A stretch of 62,396 nucleotides of DNA, taken from Erysipelotrichaceae bacterium (GTDB lineage: Bacteria; Bacillota_I; Bacilli_A; Erysipelotrichales; Erysipelotrichaceae). The translations under genes and the position numbers were made by a program. This document shows positions 50,399-59,136 of the stretch, piece after piece (the first letter of the stretch is position 1; each line of letters opens with the position of its first letter). The stretch lies in the NCBI GenBank assembly GCA_017512285.1, contig JAFWGU010000005.1, forward strand, positions 1-62,396, written 5' to 3'. The notes beneath the pieces were generated by a model. It made no database searches and had not been told where the DNA came from. It worked only from the letters and a program-made list of their open reading frames with translations.

Positions 50399-52069
50399 AT
50401 GTTAACTGACATTGAAATCGCTCAGAGCTGTGAAAAGAAGAACATTGCCGAGATAGCTGAGGAACTTGGCATACCGGAAGAGTATGTGGAGATGTACGGC
50501 AGATACAAGGCCAAGATCGACTACAGATATCTCAAGGAAAACGCGGATAAGAAGGATGGAAAGCTGATCCTGGTAACCGCCATCAACCCTACCCCGGCCG
50601 GTGAGGGAAAGACGACTACTACCGTAGGCCTGTCAGATGCCTTGAGAAAGATCGGAAAGAAGTCTGTAGTAGCTTTAAGGGAACCGTCACTGGGACCTGT
50701 CTTTGGCATCAAGGGCGGAGCAGCCGGCGGCGGTTACGCTCAGGTAGTCCCAATGGAAGATATCAACCTGCACTTCACCGGTGACTTCCACGCCATCGGC
50801 GCTGCCAACAACCTTCTGGCTGCCATGCTTGACAATCACATTCAGCAGGGCAACTCCCTCAACATCGATCCGCGAAGAATAACCTGGAAGCGTGCCGTTG
50901 ACATGAACGACAGACAGTTAAGAAACATCATCGACGGTCTGGGGGCTAGAAGTGACGGCACACCTCGTCAGGATGGCTTTGACATAACAGTAGCTTCCGA
51001 GGTAATGGCTGTTCTATGTCTGGCTTCTGACATTCCTGACCTCAAGAGCAGACTGGCAAGAATAGTCGTCGGATATACCTATGACAATCAGCCGGTAACA
51101 GCCGGTGACCTGAAAGCCCAGGGAGCCATGGCTGCCCTGCTTAAGGATGCGCTGAAGCCAAATCTGGTTCAGACCCTTGAGCATACACCAGCCTTCATCC
51201 ATGGCGGACCTTTCGCCAACATTGCCCACGGCTGTAATTCAGTTACCGCTACCAGAATGGCTCTGAAACTTGGTGAATACGCCGTAACCGAAGCCGGTTT
51301 CGGTGCTGACCTTGGTGCCGAGAAATTCCTGGACATCAAGTGCCGTATGGCAGGACTGAAACCGAATGCCGTCGTCATCGTCGCAACAGTCAGAGCACTC
51401 AAGCATAACGGTGGCGTCAACAAGGTCGATCTCGGCAAGGAAAACCTTGAAGCCCTGGAGAAAGGCATGCCAAACCTCCTTCAGCACGTGGATAACATCA
51501 CTAACGTATACAAACTGCCCTGCGTAGTTGCCATAAACAGATTCCCTACCGATACGGAAGCTGAACTAAAACTCATTGAAGACAGATGCCGTGAACTTGG
51601 CGTCAATGTCGCCTTAAGCGAAGTATGGGCTAAAGGCGGCGAAGGCGGAATTAAACTGGCTGAGGAAGTTGTAAGACTGTGTGAACAGCCAAATGATTTC
51701 ACCTACAGCTATGACCTGAACATGAGCATCATGGAAAAACTTGAAGCCATTGCCAGAAGGATCTATCACGCTGACGGCGTTGATCTGGTAGGCAATGCGT
51801 CAAAGCAGCTAATCCAGCTGGAATCAATGGGATTCTCTGATCTGCCGATCTGCATGGCCAAGACTCAGTATTCATTCACAGACGATCCTAACAAGCTTGG
51901 CGCACCGCGTAACTTCCGCATTTCCGTAAGAAATCTGAAGGTATCTGCCGGAGCCGGATTCATTGTTGCGCTGACCGGCGACATCATGACCATGCCGGGA
52001 CTGCCGAAGGTACCGGCAGCCGAGAAGATCGATGTCGATGAAAACGGCGTGATTACCGGTCTGTTCTAG
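50399..52069 (+). CDS. fhs: Formate--tetrahydrofolate ligase
   Basis: 556 residues from the ATG at 50399; TAGGAGG (50384-50390) is eight bases upstream. Catalyses ATP + formate + THF to 10-formyl-THF, or the reverse for ATP gain. Signatures: P-loop [13 protein letters not shown] (65-77), [26 protein letters not shown], and [17 protein letters not shown]. Full family length. First gene of fhs-fchA-folD, which interconverts formate and methylene-THF; in fermentative anaerobes this feeds purine/serine synthesis or purine breakdown. Confidence 0.97.
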   Translation: MLTDIEIAQSCEKKNIAEIAEELGIPEEYVEMYGRYKAKIDYRYLKENADKKDGKLILVTAINPTPAGEGKTTTTVGLSDALRKIGKKSVVALREPSLGPVFGIKGGAAGGGYAQVVPMEDINLHFTGDFHAIGAANNLLAAMLDNHIQQGNSLNIDPRRITWKRAVDMNDRQLRNIIDGLGARSDGTPRQDGFDITVASEVMAVLCLASDIPDLKSRLARIVVGYTYDNQPVTAGDLKAQGAMAALLKDALKPNLVQTLEHTPAFIHGGPFANIAHGCNSVTATRMALKLGEYAVTEAGFGADLGAEKFLDIKCRMAGLKPNAVVIVATVRALKHNGGVNKVDLGKENLEALEKGMPNLLQHVDNITNVYKLPCVVAINRFPTDTEAELKLIEDRCRELGVNVALSEVWAKGGEGGIKLAEEVVRLCEQPNDFTYSYDLNMSIMEKLEAIARRIYHADGVDLVGNASKQLIQLESMGFSDLPICMAKTQYSFTDDPNKLGAPRNFRISVRNLKVSAGAGFIVALTGDIMTMPGLPKVPAAEKIDVDENGVITGLF

Positions 52070-52079
52070 GGAGTTCACC

Positions 52080-52697
52080 ATGTTCAATAAGACAATAGAG
52101 GAATTTACCCGGCTTACAGCTTCAAAGGCTCCCGTACCTGGAGGCGGAGGCGTAAGCGGACTGACTGGAGCCCTGGCTGCCTCTTTGGCAGAGATGGTCA
52201 CAAGTCTGACAACGGGAAAGAAGAAATACGCCGAATATGAAGAGGAAATTCAGGCCATCATGCAGGAAGCTGATGCACTGAGGAGCGCTCTTCTTAACAG
52301 CATCAATGAAGATGCAGAGGCTTTTGCCCCTCTTGCAGAGGCTTATTCAATGGATAAGAACGCTGAAGGCTACGCAGAAAGACTTGAAGATTGCCTTAGA
52401 GTAGCTGCAAGCTCTCCCTTCCACATTCTTGAACTTTGTACCAGAGTAATAGAACTTAATGAAAGACTGGCAGTAATCGGATCAAAGCTGGCTGTATCAG
52501 ATGCGGCAACATCCGTAATGCTTGCTCACGGTGCCTTATACGGTGCCATGATCAACATCAGGGTAAATACCAAACTAATGAAGGATAAGGAATATGCTGA
52601 AAAGCTGGACAATGAGGCTGAAGAACTCTTAAATAAATATGCCAGAAGAGCTCTAAAGTGCTACAAGAGCATAGAAAAGAGGCTGTCAGATGGCTGA
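52080..52697 (+). CDS. fchA: Methenyl-THF cyclohydrolase / formimino-THF cyclodeaminase (FTCD-C family)
   Basis: 205 residues, all-helical FTCD_C family (PF04961). The start FNKTIEEFTRLTASKAPVPGGGGVSGL is the hallmark, with the Gly-rich folate loop at 18-23. FchA hydrolyses methenyl-THF to 10-formyl-THF; close relatives deaminate formimino-THF from histidine or purine breakdown, and sequence alone does not separate the two. AGGGAG ribosome site. Its end overlaps folD by eight bases, and the folD protein lacks the cyclohydrolase lysine, which favours the cyclohydrolase role here. Confidence 0.9.
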   Translation: MFNKTIEEFTRLTASKAPVPGGGGVSGLTGALAASLAEMVTSLTTGKKKYAEYEEEIQAIMQEADALRSALLNSINEDAEAFAPLAEAYSMDKNAEGYAERLEDCLRVAASSPFHILELCTRVIELNERLAVIGSKLAVSDAATSVMLAHGALYGAMINIRVNTKLMKDKEYAEKLDNEAEELLNKYARRALKCYKSIEKRLSDG

Positions 52698-53553
52698 GAT
52701 CCTGAGAGGCAAGGACGTAGCTGCCTTCATAAACGAAAGAAGCAGAAAAGACGTCGAGACATTAAGAGAAAAAGGAATTACTCCTGCCCTGGCCATTGTC
52801 AGGGTCGGCGAAAAGGAAAATGACATTGCCTATGAGAGAAATGCCATCAAAAGATGTGATTCCATCGGTGTAAAGACCGTCAGCGTCATACTTCCGGCGG
52901 ACATCGCAAAGGATGATTTCTATGGCAGACTTGATGAACTGAATAACGATGACGAGATCCATGGGATCCTGTTATTAAGACCGGTGCCTAAGCATCTGGA
53001 CAATGAAAAGGCCAGACAGTACATCAGGCCTGAAAAGGATGTTGACGGGTGTACGGACGGTTCCTTAGCCGGGGTATTTACCGGAACAGCCAGAGGCTTT
53101 GCCCCCTGCACCGCCCAGGCAGCAGTCGAAATGCTTGATTATTACGGCATAGACGTAACGGGAAAGAATACCGTCATCCTGGGACGTTCACTGGTAGTCG
53201 GCAGACCGCTGGCAATGTTACTAATGAACAGAAACGCTACGATAACGATCTGTCACCGGAAGACGGTCAATGTCAGTGAAATAGCCCGCAAGGCAGAAAT
53301 ACTGATATCGGCCATGGGTGAGATCGAAGCCGTAACGGCTGACTATCTTAACCCCGGACAGACCGTGATTGACGTCGGCATCACCTACAGCCAAGAAAAG
53401 CAGAAGATCTACGGAGATGTTCTGTTTGAAGAGGCTGAGAAGATCGTAGATAAGATAACTCCGGTACCGGGAGGTGTCGGATCGGTAACGACTTCAGTAC
53501 TTGTGTCTCACGTAGTTGAAGCCGCCAAGAGAGCAAATGAAAGCCGCGAATGA
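52690..53553 (+). CDS. folD: Methylene-THF dehydrogenase (FolD) lacking the catalytic cyclohydrolase Lys
   Basis: 287 residues, FolD fold: catalytic segment (31-60), PEKDVDGCTDGSLAGVFTG, PCTAQAAVEMLDYYGID, Rossmann VILGRSLVVGRPLAMLL, and the C-terminal ITPVPGGVGSVTTSVL. Standard bifunctional FolD has YxxxKxK in the active site. Here the segment is DIAYERNAIKRC, so Tyr48 is kept but the position four later is Ala52, not Lys. That Lys is required for the cyclohydrolase step, so this protein is predicted to be dehydrogenase-only, with the adjacent fchA supplying the other activity. Confidence 0.93.
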   Translation: MAEILRGKDVAAFINERSRKDVETLREKGITPALAIVRVGEKENDIAYERNAIKRCDSIGVKTVSVILPADIAKDDFYGRLDELNNDDEIHGILLLRPVPKHLDNEKARQYIRPEKDVDGCTDGSLAGVFTGTARGFAPCTAQAAVEMLDYYGIDVTGKNTVILGRSLVVGRPLAMLLMNRNATITICHRKTVNVSEIARKAEILISAMGEIEAVTADYLNPGQTVIDVGITYSQEKQKIYGDVLFEEAEKIVDKITPVPGGVGSVTTSVLVSHVVEAAKRANESRE

Positions 53554-53569
53554 ATCGCGGCTTTTTTCA
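53541..53569 (+). terminator. Terminator of the fhs-fchA-folD operon
   Basis: AAGCCGCGA (53541-53549), five-base loop, TCGCGGCTT (53555-53563), T run. The stem includes the folD stop codon. Confidence 0.92.
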
Positions 53570-53573
53570 TTTA

Positions 53574-55277
53574 CTACTTAACTGTGTTGTGGATGATTTC
53601 CAGAACTTCATCAGGTGTGCTGCAAGCAACTGCCTTTTCACCAAGCTTCTTCATTTCTTCGTAAGACAGCTTGTTGGCGATGCTTCTGGCTCTCAGAATG
53701 CTTGTAGCACTCATTGAGAATTCATCAAGTCCTAAGCCCATTAATACGCTGATGGCATCTGGCTCGCCAGCCATTTCACCACACATTCCTACCCACTTGC
53801 CTTCCTTGTGAGCGCCGTCGATGGTCATCTTGATCAGACGCAGGATTGATGGGTTGAACGGCTGATACAGGTAAGATACCTTTTCACTCATTCTGTCAGC
53901 GGCCATTGAGTACTGGATCAGGTCATTTGTACCGATTGAGAAGAAGTCAGCAACCTTTGCGAACTGGTCAGCCAGTACGGCAGCGGCCGGGATCTCGACC
54001 ATCATACCTACCTGGATGTGATCGCCAACCTTAACGCCTTCAGCGATGAGCTTGGCTTTCTCTTCCTCATACATTGCCTTTGCTTCATTGAATTCGGCAA
54101 CAGTTGCGATCATTGGGAACATGATTGCCAGTGAACCGAAGGCGCTGGCTCTGATCAGAGCTCTTAACTGGGTTCTGAAGATATCCTTTCTGTCCAGACA
54201 CAGTCTGATTGCTCTGTAACCCAAGAACGGGTTCATTTCAGGATCGATCGGCAGGTATGGCAGTTTCTTGTCACCGCCGATATCAAGTGTTCTGACAACG
54301 ACTTCCTTGCCTTCCATGGCTTCCAGAACCTTCTTGTAAGCAACGAACTGCTCTTCTTCCGTTGGAAGCGTCTGGCTGTTCATGTACAGGAATTCCGTAC
54401 GGTACAGGCCGATGGCTTCTGCACCGTTATCATTGGCGCCGATTACGTCGTCTGGTGTACCGATGTTGGCTGCCAGAGTGATCTTATGTCCGTCTACTGA
54501 AATTGACGGCTTATCCTTGAAGGCTTTTAATGCCAGTACTTCTTCGAGGTACTTGGCTTCCTTTGCCTTATACTTCTTAACTTCTTCTTCCGTTGGATTG
54601 ATGATTACATCACCCTTCAGAGCATCAAGGACAACGACGTCGCCAGCCTTGACCAGACTCAGAACATCCTTACATCCAACGATTGCCGGGATCTCAAGGC
54701 TTCTGGCCATGATGGCTGAATGTGATGTACGTCCGCCGATCTCAGTAATGAAGCCCTTGGCATACTTCTTGTCAAGCTGAGCCGTATCAGATGGTGTCAG
54801 GTCATGAGCAACGATGATGCATTCCTCATTGATGAGTGACAGGTCAGCGATCTTGACGTCAAGAATGTGATATTTGATCCTTGTTGTTACGTCTCTGATG
54901 TCAGCTGCTCTTTCCTTCATGTACTCATCGTCCATGGCTTCAAACATGCCAATGTACATCTTGGCAACGGTATCAACGGCAAATTCAGCATTTACGTTTT
55001 CGGCAGTGATCATGTTCTTGACTTCATCTGCGAAAGCCGGGTCTTCAACAACCATCAGATGGGCATCGAAAATTGCCAGTTCCTCGTCAGAAAGTCTGCC
55101 TGTGGCCTTTTCCTTTATTGTTTCAATGTCTTTCTTGCTGTCGGCAACGGCCTTGTCGAACTTTGCTACTTCAACAGCTCCGTCAGCTTCTCTTCTTTCA
55201 ATTACGATTTCCGGTGTTTCATACTTGTAGACCGGTGCAATGGTTACGCCACTGCTTGCTGCAATACCCTTTAACAT
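53574..55277 (-). CDS. ptsI: PTS enzyme I (phosphoenolpyruvate-protein phosphotransferase)
   Basis: 567 residues from the ATG at 55277 (MLKGIAASSGVTIAPVYKY). Takes phosphate from PEP to His186 in GGRTSHSAIMARS and passes it to HPr for all PTS sugars. The PEP-binding barrel has IGLYRTEFLYMN, LDIGGDKKLPYLP, MVEIPAA, SIGTNDLIQY and GMCGEMAGEP. The AGGAGG lies unusually far (about 13-19 bases) from the ATG, and no nearer start codon exists. No ptsH in the window. Full length. Confidence 0.97.
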   Translation of the reverse strand: MLKGIAASSGVTIAPVYKYETPEIVIERREADGAVEVAKFDKAVADSKKDIETIKEKATGRLSDEELAIFDAHLMVVEDPAFADEVKNMITAENVNAEFAVDTVAKMYIGMFEAMDDEYMKERAADIRDVTTRIKYHILDVKIADLSLINEECIIVAHDLTPSDTAQLDKKYAKGFITEIGGRTSHSAIMARSLEIPAIVGCKDVLSLVKAGDVVVLDALKGDVIINPTEEEVKKYKAKEAKYLEEVLALKAFKDKPSISVDGHKITLAANIGTPDDVIGANDNGAEAIGLYRTEFLYMNSQTLPTEEEQFVAYKKVLEAMEGKEVVVRTLDIGGDKKLPYLPIDPEMNPFLGYRAIRLCLDRKDIFRTQLRALIRASAFGSLAIMFPMIATVAEFNEAKAMYEEEKAKLIAEGVKVGDHIQVGMMVEIPAAAVLADQFAKVADFFSIGTNDLIQYSMAADRMSEKVSYLYQPFNPSILRLIKMTIDGAHKEGKWVGMCGEMAGEPDAISVLMGLGLDEFSMSATSILRARSIANKLSYEEMKKLGEKAVACSTPDEVLEIIHNTVK

Positions 55278-55344
55278 GCTATTATGATCTCCTCCTGATG
55301 CCGTTTGTGACATCTATATACAAGTAAATTTTAGCATTCTTACC

Positions 55345-55635
55345 CTACCATTTCAACCCGTCAAGCATCTCGTCAAGGGCGGCATTTTTCATCCTGTAAT
55401 ACGTTGATTTTGAATAATAAGACTGCCACCAGTTTCTGGGAATTCGATAGAAATAATCATTCATCAACAGTTCCCTGCTCTCCTTTGGCAGATGATGCAA
55501 AGAATCCATGATCACTGAAGAATACCTGTCTGTTTCCCCGTCTCTAAGTATGTTTCTGCCTGAATTCCTGCGCAGAATGCTGAACAGATAGTCAACAAGC
55601 CTGCTTTTTTCCTCAAAGGTATAACCACTGCCCAT
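55345..55635 (-). CDS. Small HTH-like protein, MG284/MPN403-type
   Basis: 96 residues from the ATG at 55635 (GGTGAGG six bases upstream; an in-frame TTG at 55653 has no site). The C-terminal part WWQSYYSKSTYYRMKNAALD looks like a sigma-region-4 or ArpU-type helix-turn-helix and is the part I associate with the small MG284/MPN403 family of Mollicutes and Erysipelotrichia. The N-terminal half (FEEKSRLVDYLFSILRRNSG) is helical. Possibly DNA- or RNA-polymerase-binding; family recall is from memory and moderately sure. Confidence 0.6.
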   Translation of the reverse strand: MGSGYTFEEKSRLVDYLFSILRRNSGRNILRDGETDRYSSVIMDSLHHLPKESRELLMNDYFYRIPRNWWQSYYSKSTYYRMKNAALDEMLDGLKW

Positions 55636-55723
55636 TTTACGCCTCACCCCCAATTAACTAATAATCGTCAGTCGGTGTTTTTTCCTGAAAAATTATGATA
55701 GAATCTTGGCAGGTGGTTAGTTT

Positions 55724-56251
55724 ATGAATGAAATTTTAAAAGAAGAACTGATTTATGAAGGCCCGGTATGCAGATTTACCCATGATACCGTAACCTTTGA
55801 AGATGGCACTACCGGTTTCCGCGATGTACTGCATCTGCCCGGCGCAGTTGCGATAATTGCTGAAAACAGTGATGGAAATCTGCTGTTTGTCAGCCAGTAC
55901 CGTCACGCCGTGGAAACCCAGTTACTGGAACTGCCGGCAGGAATGCTGGAGAAGAATGAAGATCCTGTACTGGCAGCGGCCAGAGAACTGCAGGAAGAAA
56001 CCGGATATAGGGCAGGAAAAATTGAAAAACTTGTTGATTTCTTTACCTCACCTGGTGTCGTAAAGGAAAAGATATACATCTACATGGCAAGTGATCTGAC
56101 TTATGTCGGTCAGCACCTTGATGAAGATGAATATCTAAATGTGAAGACATATGCCCCTGAGGAAATTGAGCGCATGATCGCCAACAATGAACTCAAGGAC
56201 GGAAAGAGTATAATTGCCTTTGAATTATGGAAAAACAGAAAGTCACTGTAG
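55724..56251 (+). CDS. Nudix hydrolase, ADP-ribose pyrophosphatase-like
   Basis: 175 residues. The complete Nudix box Gx5Ex7REUxEExGU runs from Gly73 to Tyr95 (GMLEKNED…ARELQEETGY). LLFVSQYRHAVETQLLELPAG just before it is typical of NudF/ADP-ribose pyrophosphatase, and Pro after the box (FFTSPGV) marks that subfamily. It would split ADP-ribose to AMP and ribose-5-phosphate. The 3' end overlaps by nine bases that of a convergent PfkB kinase, itself coupled to an ADP-ribosylglycohydrolase, a neat functional cluster. AGGTGG site. Confidence 0.9.
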   Translation: MNEILKEELIYEGPVCRFTHDTVTFEDGTTGFRDVLHLPGAVAIIAENSDGNLLFVSQYRHAVETQLLELPAGMLEKNEDPVLAAARELQEETGYRAGKIEKLVDFFTSPGVVKEKIYIYMASDLTYVGQHLDEDEYLNVKTYAPEEIERMIANNELKDGKSIIAFELWKNRKSL

Positions 56252-56267
56252 ACTTTCTGCTTTTTTT
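56236..56267 (+). terminator. Terminator of the Nudix gene, overlapping both convergent stops
   Basis: CAGAAAGTC (56236-56244), six-base loop, GACTTTCTG (56251-56259), C, seven T. Compact convergent arrangement with no spacer. Confidence 0.85.
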
Positions 56268-57166
56268 ATGAATTCATTTAATCCTTCTTCGTTATAGGCA
56301 CCTGACATGCCGCCTTCACCAAGGCAGGCATACGCCCCGGCTGCACAGGCCATCTTCAGGCATTTATCATATGGATAACCTTTCATCAGCATTGCCAAAA
56401 AGCATCCCGCAAAGGTATCTCCGGCCCCTGTTGAATCAACGACGTTCACCTTATAGCTGTCATGATGATAATGAGCACCCGGTACATACAGGTCTGCTCC
56501 TCTTGAGCCGTCCGTTATGCACAAGAACTGACAGCCATTTTCAAACATCCTGGCCATTACATCTATGTTAGACTTACTCTCAAGACGCTCAAAGCACGTT
56601 CTGTTCATGAAAACACCGCTTGCCAGCTCCAGAATCATGTCGATCTCATACTGTTCATTGTACTGGCTGGCTCCGTCAAATATGATCCTGGCTCCCTTTC
56701 TTCTGGCTTCACGCAGACATTCAGCATCCTCGAATGACAGCTTTGCCGTATGCATCAGGGTATATATGTAACCAGCCTCATTCAGCAGTTTCTGAAGATT
56801 TTCATCAACATCATAATAAGGATGTACCGGTTCAATGACATAGATACACTTCTCATCCCCGTTTGTAAGTATGAGACAGCTGCCGTTTACCACGTCCTTA
56901 CCAAATCTGATCTCTGAAGTATCGACCCCATATCCATTAAGCGTCTTAATGAACAGTTCAGTTGAGGGATCATCACTTTTCAGATAGTCAAGAACCTTAA
57001 CTTTACTGCCATAGCTTCTGGCAACGACTGCTGCGTTCAGTACGCAGCCTCCGACCTTCTGGCCTCTCGGTACGGCCATCCCGACATCACCTGCACCAGG
57101 AAATGCCTCAACATCATAGAACGTGTCAATGTCGCTGCCGGCGATCATCAGAATGTAGTCATTCAT
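56243..57166 (-). CDS. PfkB-family carbohydrate/nucleoside kinase
   Basis: 307 residues from the ATG at 57166 (GGTGG five bases upstream), overlapping the ADP-ribosylglycohydrolase end by eight bases. The N-terminal RGQKVGGCVLNAAVVARSYG is the sugar-binding GG motif; VVDSTGAGDTFAGCFLAML (243-261) holds the catalytic base Asp250 and anion hole. Probably phosphorylates a ribosyl compound. Coupling with an ADP-ribosylglycohydrolase is a recurring arrangement and suggests processing of ribose or a ribonucleoside released from ADP-ribosyl substrates. Confidence 0.9.
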   Translation of the reverse strand: MNDYILMIAGSDIDTFYDVEAFPGAGDVGMAVPRGQKVGGCVLNAAVVARSYGSKVKVLDYLKSDDPSTELFIKTLNGYGVDTSEIRFGKDVVNGSCLILTNGDEKCIYVIEPVHPYYDVDENLQKLLNEAGYIYTLMHTAKLSFEDAECLREARRKGARIIFDGASQYNEQYEIDMILELASGVFMNRTCFERLESKSNIDVMARMFENGCQFLCITDGSRGADLYVPGAHYHHDSYKVNVVDSTGAGDTFAGCFLAMLMKGYPYDKCLKMACAAGAYACLGEGGMSGAYNEEGLNEFIKKAESLQ

Positions 57167-58181
57167 TTGTGCCACCAAGCATTTCCAGTCCTGAAGCTAC
57201 TATCTTGAGGTCAAAGCCATTAACGGAGTCTATAATCTCCAGATAGTTCATCATTTCCTCATCAGGTCCGTTAAGTGTTCCGGCCATTGCCCCGACGATG
57301 GTAGCTATCGTATCGGTATCGTTGCCAATGTTGACTGCTGCCCTGATGACCTTCATCGTATCGTTGCCGCAGGCTTTTAATAAGCCGAAGCTTACCGGCA
57401 CTGCCTCTGCTGCAGAAAGTCCGCAGCCGATTATGTCTGCCAGTTCGTCCATCGTTCTTTCAATGTCGCCCATGTATCTTTCAGATATGCTTACAGCCAG
57501 CTTTATGCGCTTGTATACGCTTGGATTGGCCAGCTGCCTTCCTTCTCTGCAGCCGTATTCGTCACCGTATTTCGCGCCGGCAAGACCGGCACTGATGACT
57601 GAATCTATCGTCGCGTCTGAATGCATCGCTTCACTTACCGCTGCCGCAACGGCACAGCCGCCGGCTAATGATGTTGAGTTGAAGTGTGTAGGCTTACAGA
57701 TGGTTATGGCATCCTCAATGGCCTTTCTGATATCACCATGGCTGGCTAAGCCAACCGGGGAGATCTTCATGGCACTGCCGTTGGAACCCTTGCTGTTATC
57801 TACAGTAAGGAAGCTGTAATGGCTTTCCGTTTCATTGCCAAGTATCCTGTTTACTGCCGCAACGGTCGTAGGACCAGCCAGGGCAAAATAAGGCGTCTTA
57901 GACCAGCTCAGAAGTGCTTTTTCTGCAACGCTGTCATCTATGTTGCCATTGGCATAAATGATCTCCAGGGCCGTATAATAAGCCAGAGAGAAGTCATCCG
58001 TAACGCTTCCTCTCTCAAAGCCCCTGGCAAAGACATCATCAGGAGGAGTAATCAGTTCCGTAACCGGACCGCCGAACCTCTCAATGATCTGCTGTCTGCT
58101 TCTGGTTTCCGTGGCGCTGCCCATTGCATCACCAATGGCTCCACCCAGTAATCCGCCTAATATCTTGTCATAACTGTTCAT
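57159..58181 (-). CDS. ADP-ribosylglycohydrolase family protein
   Basis: 340 residues from the ATG at 58181. ARH/DraG family (PF03747): GGLLGGAIGDAMGSATE at 9-25, the first metal motif SVTDDFSLA (TDD, 61-63), FALAGPTTVAAVNR, GSNGSAMKISP, and the second metal motif NIGNDTDTIATIVGAMAG near 290. It binds two Mg2+ and hydrolyses ADP-ribosyl bonds or related ribosides. Followed by a coupled PfkB kinase. Ribosome site is weak (GGGATTGG). Confidence 0.92.
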   Translation of the reverse strand: MNSYDKILGGLLGGAIGDAMGSATETRSRQQIIERFGGPVTELITPPDDVFARGFERGSVTDDFSLAYYTALEIIYANGNIDDSVAEKALLSWSKTPYFALAGPTTVAAVNRILGNETESHYSFLTVDNSKGSNGSAMKISPVGLASHGDIRKAIEDAITICKPTHFNSTSLAGGCAVAAAVSEAMHSDATIDSVISAGLAGAKYGDEYGCREGRQLANPSVYKRIKLAVSISERYMGDIERTMDELADIIGCGLSAAEAVPVSFGLLKACGNDTMKVIRAAVNIGNDTDTIATIVGAMAGTLNGPDEEMMNYLEIIDSVNGFDLKIVASGLEMLGGTNE

Positions 58182-58214
58182 ACGATTTACCAATCCCTTA
58201 CCTATTAATTCTAA

Positions 58215-58246
58215 CAAAAAGCCGGAGCATGTAAAACTCCGGCTTT
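58215..58246 (-). terminator. Terminator of the GNAT-Cls-patatin operon
   Basis: AAAGCCGGAG (58218-58227), nine-base loop, CTCCGGCTTT (58237-58246); minus strand ends in a T-rich tail. Confidence 0.9.
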
Positions 58247-58254
58247 CATCATTA

Positions 58255-59118
58255 TTACTTATTTATACCCAGGAAACTTAAGATCTCTTCCCTGCGGTCT
58301 TCCATGTCCTGCCAGCCTAGCTGGAACATTTCTTCAAGCTGAGCCTCACTGCCTGAGAATCTCTTGACGCCGCAGTCCTTGGTTGGCCTGATCAGAATCC
58401 CCTTGCCTTCCTTTTCAAGTTCGTATACGGAATCCATCTGGCTGTAATAGGCCTCAGTTCTCTTATCCAGTGTGGCAAGCATGTCAGGATAATTGTGATA
58501 GACCAGTCTTAACAGCAGCGTCAGGAAGAAGCCGTTTGGCTTACGGACGTAGTTCTTGTCCTTGGTTACGATGACAAGCATCTTGTCATACCCCTTCTCC
58601 TGAGCTCTCTTGACTGACACCATGGTATCGATGCCGCCGTCAAGATACTTTGCGCCGTTAACGTCAGTCATCTTGCCTGATATCGGTAAGGTACATGATG
58701 CCTTAAGAAGATTGGCTTCAGGATCCAGATCATACTTGTTCTTATATTCAAGGCGCTGAGCAGTCATGTTATAAACACCCATCTCATAGTCTATGTCGCT
58801 GTTGAGAAGATCCTTGAGGGCATCTCTGTATGGCGGCAGCACGTATTTTTGCTTCATGTACTCAAAGGCACAGATGTTGCCCTCAGTCAGGATTGCAGAC
58901 AGACCGATCATCTTCGGGTCAGTTACGCTCTTTACCGTCATCTCATGCATCTCATCGATCCTGCCGGTAAGATAGAAGAATGAGTGAACAGCAGTTGCCG
59001 ATATGGAAACGGAATACTTGAACAGAATGCCGTTGTCATGAAGCCATTTCATGGCTCCGGCAGTATAGCATCCTCTGAATCCACCGCCTTCAAGTACCAA
59101 AGCTACATTTTCAATCAT
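58255..59118 (-). CDS. Patatin-like phospholipase with degenerate nucleophile elbow
   Basis: 287 residues. The oxyanion glycine motif EGGGFRGCYTAG (10-21) and the DG dyad YLDGGIDT are standard for patatin-like lipases (RssA/YlfA group). The nucleophile elbow, normally GxSxG, reads SISATAV, so Ser40 remains but both flanking glycines are replaced by Ser38 and Thr42. Activity might be weak, altered or lost. Downstream of cardiolipin synthase by 18 bases, implying a role in phospholipid turnover. No signal peptide. AAAGGAAA site. Confidence 0.88.
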   Translation of the reverse strand: MIENVALVLEGGGFRGCYTAGAMKWLHDNGILFKYSVSISATAVHSFFYLTGRIDEMHEMTVKSVTDPKMIGLSAILTEGNICAFEYMKQKYVLPPYRDALKDLLNSDIDYEMGVYNMTAQRLEYKNKYDLDPEANLLKASCTLPISGKMTDVNGAKYLDGGIDTMVSVKRAQEKGYDKMLVIVTKDKNYVRKPNGFFLTLLLRLVYHNYPDMLATLDKRTEAYYSQMDSVYELEKEGKGILIRPTKDCGVKRFSGSEAQLEEMFQLGWQDMEDRREEILSFLGINK

Positions 59119-59136
59119 ATCGTTTCCTTTCCAGCA

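Noticed and set aside
54382-55327. Several plus-strand frames opposite ptsI
   Set aside because: Ser/Cys/Leu-rich products typical of the complement of a real gene; ptsI is unambiguous.
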